DNA of 64,000 nt from the NCBI GenBank assembly GCA_965230495.1, contig OZ246004.1, positions 1,612,001-1,676,000 on the forward strand, written 5' to 3'. The translations under genes were made by a program, and so were the position numbers. Source of the stretch: JACJYM01 sp965230495 (GTDB lineage Bacteria; Bacteroidota; Bacteroidia; Chitinophagales; Saprospiraceae). This document shows, piece after piece, positions 63,215 through 64,000 of this stretch (position 1 is the stretch's first letter; the number at the start of each line of letters is the position of its first letter). Under the pieces are notes generated by a model that saw only the letters and a list, made by a program, of their open reading frames with translations, made no database searches and was not told the DNA's origin.

Positions 63215-63616
63215 TTATGTTGGGTCATCAATTAAAGCTTTAGCAGACATGTGGTTGCCGCTGATGTCTCCCTGCGAGTATATTTGCCACTTTCCAGTGG
63301 ATGCACTTACATCAAAGGTGTTAGAGCCAATATAGGGATTATGGGCTTCTACTTTGAAAGATTGTTTTGTCTTTTCCGATTCATATTTAACTTTAAATGA
63401 AGCTCCATCCATAAAAGTGTCACCTTTCACATAAATATGCTTACTGCTGTTGGCTTCAATTGATATGGGGGGCATATCCGAACCTTGCCAATCTCCACTT
63501 ATAAGTTTTGTATCAGAGCCTGTAATCAAAATAAGCTTTTCATCGGTATCATTTTGAATGGTAACATCCACTTTTCGCATTGCGTTTTCTTCATTTTTAA
63601 TTTTTTTTGAATCCAT
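63215..63616 (-). CDS. Possible aegerolysin/ET79-type cytolysin-fold protein
   Basis: About 133 residues from ATG 63616. The core (about 13-110) starts M-R-K-V-D-V-T-I-Q-N-D-T, then LILITGSDTKLISGDWQG, I-E-A-N-S-S-K-H-I-Y, FMDGASFKVKYES, and ends FKVEAHNPYIGSNTFDVS. This order of an N-terminal beta-strand, W-x-G, G-A-S-F-K-V-K-Y and N-P-Y-I-G-S-N is seen in aegerolysin, crystal-protein-ET79 and actinoporin-like beta-sandwiches. There is no signal peptide. The frame extends to a TTG at 63640 overlapping the upstream gene; ATG 63616 is preferred. The family assignment is tentative. Confidence 0.55.
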   Translation of the reverse strand: MDSKKIKNEENAMRKVDVTIQNDTDEKLILITGSDTKLISGDWQGSDMPPISIEANSSKHIYVKGDTFMDGASFKVKYESEKTKQSFKVEAHNPYIGSNTFDVSASTGKWQIYSQGDISGNHMSAKALIDDPT

Positions 63617-63632
63617 AATTCCTTTTTTTTCG

Positions 63633-64000
63633 CTAATCAATTCGAGCTATCACAACAAGCCCTTTATCTATATAAAAATTTGTAATATTTATCTCTCCTA
63701 AACCAATAGGAAGTAATTTCTGAAAGTTATTTTGAACACTTTCTAGTTTAGAAAATGTATTGAAGTAATCTTCCATGTGCTTATCTTTTTCATATTTCGT
63801 AAATACTTTAGCCAACTCTCCACAAGTAGTAAACAGTACACATGCCGCAATAGGATTCATATCGGTCAATATGTCTAATGCCGTTGGTATAATTATAGAA
63901 ATAAATCCATCGACTACATCATCTAGGATAACTTGCAGCTTATCAAAAAATTCCTCTAACCCAGACTTGGTAATATTTATCTTATGATTATCAGATCTTC
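63633..64000 (-). CDS. Unknown protein, 5' end outside window
   Basis: The frame is open from the window edge, and about 121 C-terminal residues are visible. They begin with a charged region (SGLEEFFDKLQVILDDVVD), then a hydrophobic, probably helical or membrane segment (FISIIIPTALDIL), and then a mixed region with FTTCGELAKVFTKYEKDKHM and LGEINITNFYIDKGLVVIA. I recognise no family. The gene lies just before the possible cytolysin-fold gene on the same strand, with 16 bp between this stop and the preferred ATG, so they may form one operon. An ATG or TTG start inside this stretch is not needed, because the frame runs off the window. Confidence 0.6.
   Translation of the reverse strand, partial: RSDNHKINITKSGLEEFFDKLQVILDDVVDGFISIIIPTALDILTDMNPIAACVLFTTCGELAKVFTKYEKDKHMEDYFNTFSKLESVQNNFQKLLPIGLGEINITNFYIDKGLVVIARID

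Overview
The window is ordinary chromosomal DNA of a low-GC member of the Bacteroidota. The evidence is type IX secretion (T9SS) and gliding-motility-type C-terminal domains, a fused SecDF, DUF4252 and DUF4296 proteins, ECF sigma factors paired with FecR-type or small membrane partners, and repeated TAnnTTTG -7 promoter elements with little Shine-Dalgarno sequence. A very large SdrD_B-repeat adhesin and a zeaxanthin-type carotenoid operon would suit a Saprospiria or Cytophagia-like marine or environmental lineage, but the exact family is inference. I see no phage, IS element, CRISPR array, rRNA or plasmid function. One tRNA (His) is present.

Layout: 1-3.7 kb holds the end of a T9SS cargo protein, then a small operon of a membrane protein, a winged-helix regulator, another membrane protein and CreD, with two nearly identical palindromic operators. 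3.7-8.7 kb has gamma-glutamyltransferase, a YgiQ-type radical SAM protein and an HtrA/Deg protease. 8.8-12.4 kb (minus) is the carotenoid operon crtI-crtB-crtZ-lycopene cyclase. 12.5-19.3 kb has an outer-membrane barrel with a helix-hairpin-helix domain, an Smr protein, SecDF, a BON/LysM protein and an RRM RNA-binding protein. 19.6-22.2 kb is an ECF sigma operon with three DUF4252-like secreted proteins. 22.3-34.2 kb is mixed metabolism and regulation: a MazG-like hydrolase, an orphan TRAP binding protein, an HU/SPOR protein, two-component genes, AraC, a serine hydrolase, NDH-2, QueA, Cmk and MarC. 34.2-42.0 kb is one 2593-residue adhesin. 42.3-49.8 kb holds a bifunctional nuclease, EtfAB, PhoBR-like genes, SixA, rhodanese and a FecR/ECF pair whose sigma gene seems to lack a normal start codon. 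49.9-52.7 kb has a lipoprotein, tRNA-His and PhoX.

The most interesting region is 52.9-60.3 kb. Two divergent operons share a 268-bp control region carrying two 7-1-7 dyads (TGCAACA-A-TGTTGCA and a degenerate copy) that sit on the promoter elements of both directions. The genes are two different CobW/COG0523 GTPases, DUF1826, a small conserved-looking ORF, a SnoaL-like protein, a protein resembling a degenerate beta-carbonic anhydrase, MerC, and an ABC transporter (ATPase, MacB/FtsX-type permease with a histidine-rich loop, DUF3299-like protein). This looks like a zinc-starvation (Zur) regulon. Its transporter resembles the Zur-controlled PA4063-PA4066/Zrg type but has no separate histidine-rich binding protein. 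The window ends with a LytTR regulator beside a secreted S74 tail-fibre-like protein, and a possible aegerolysin-like protein.
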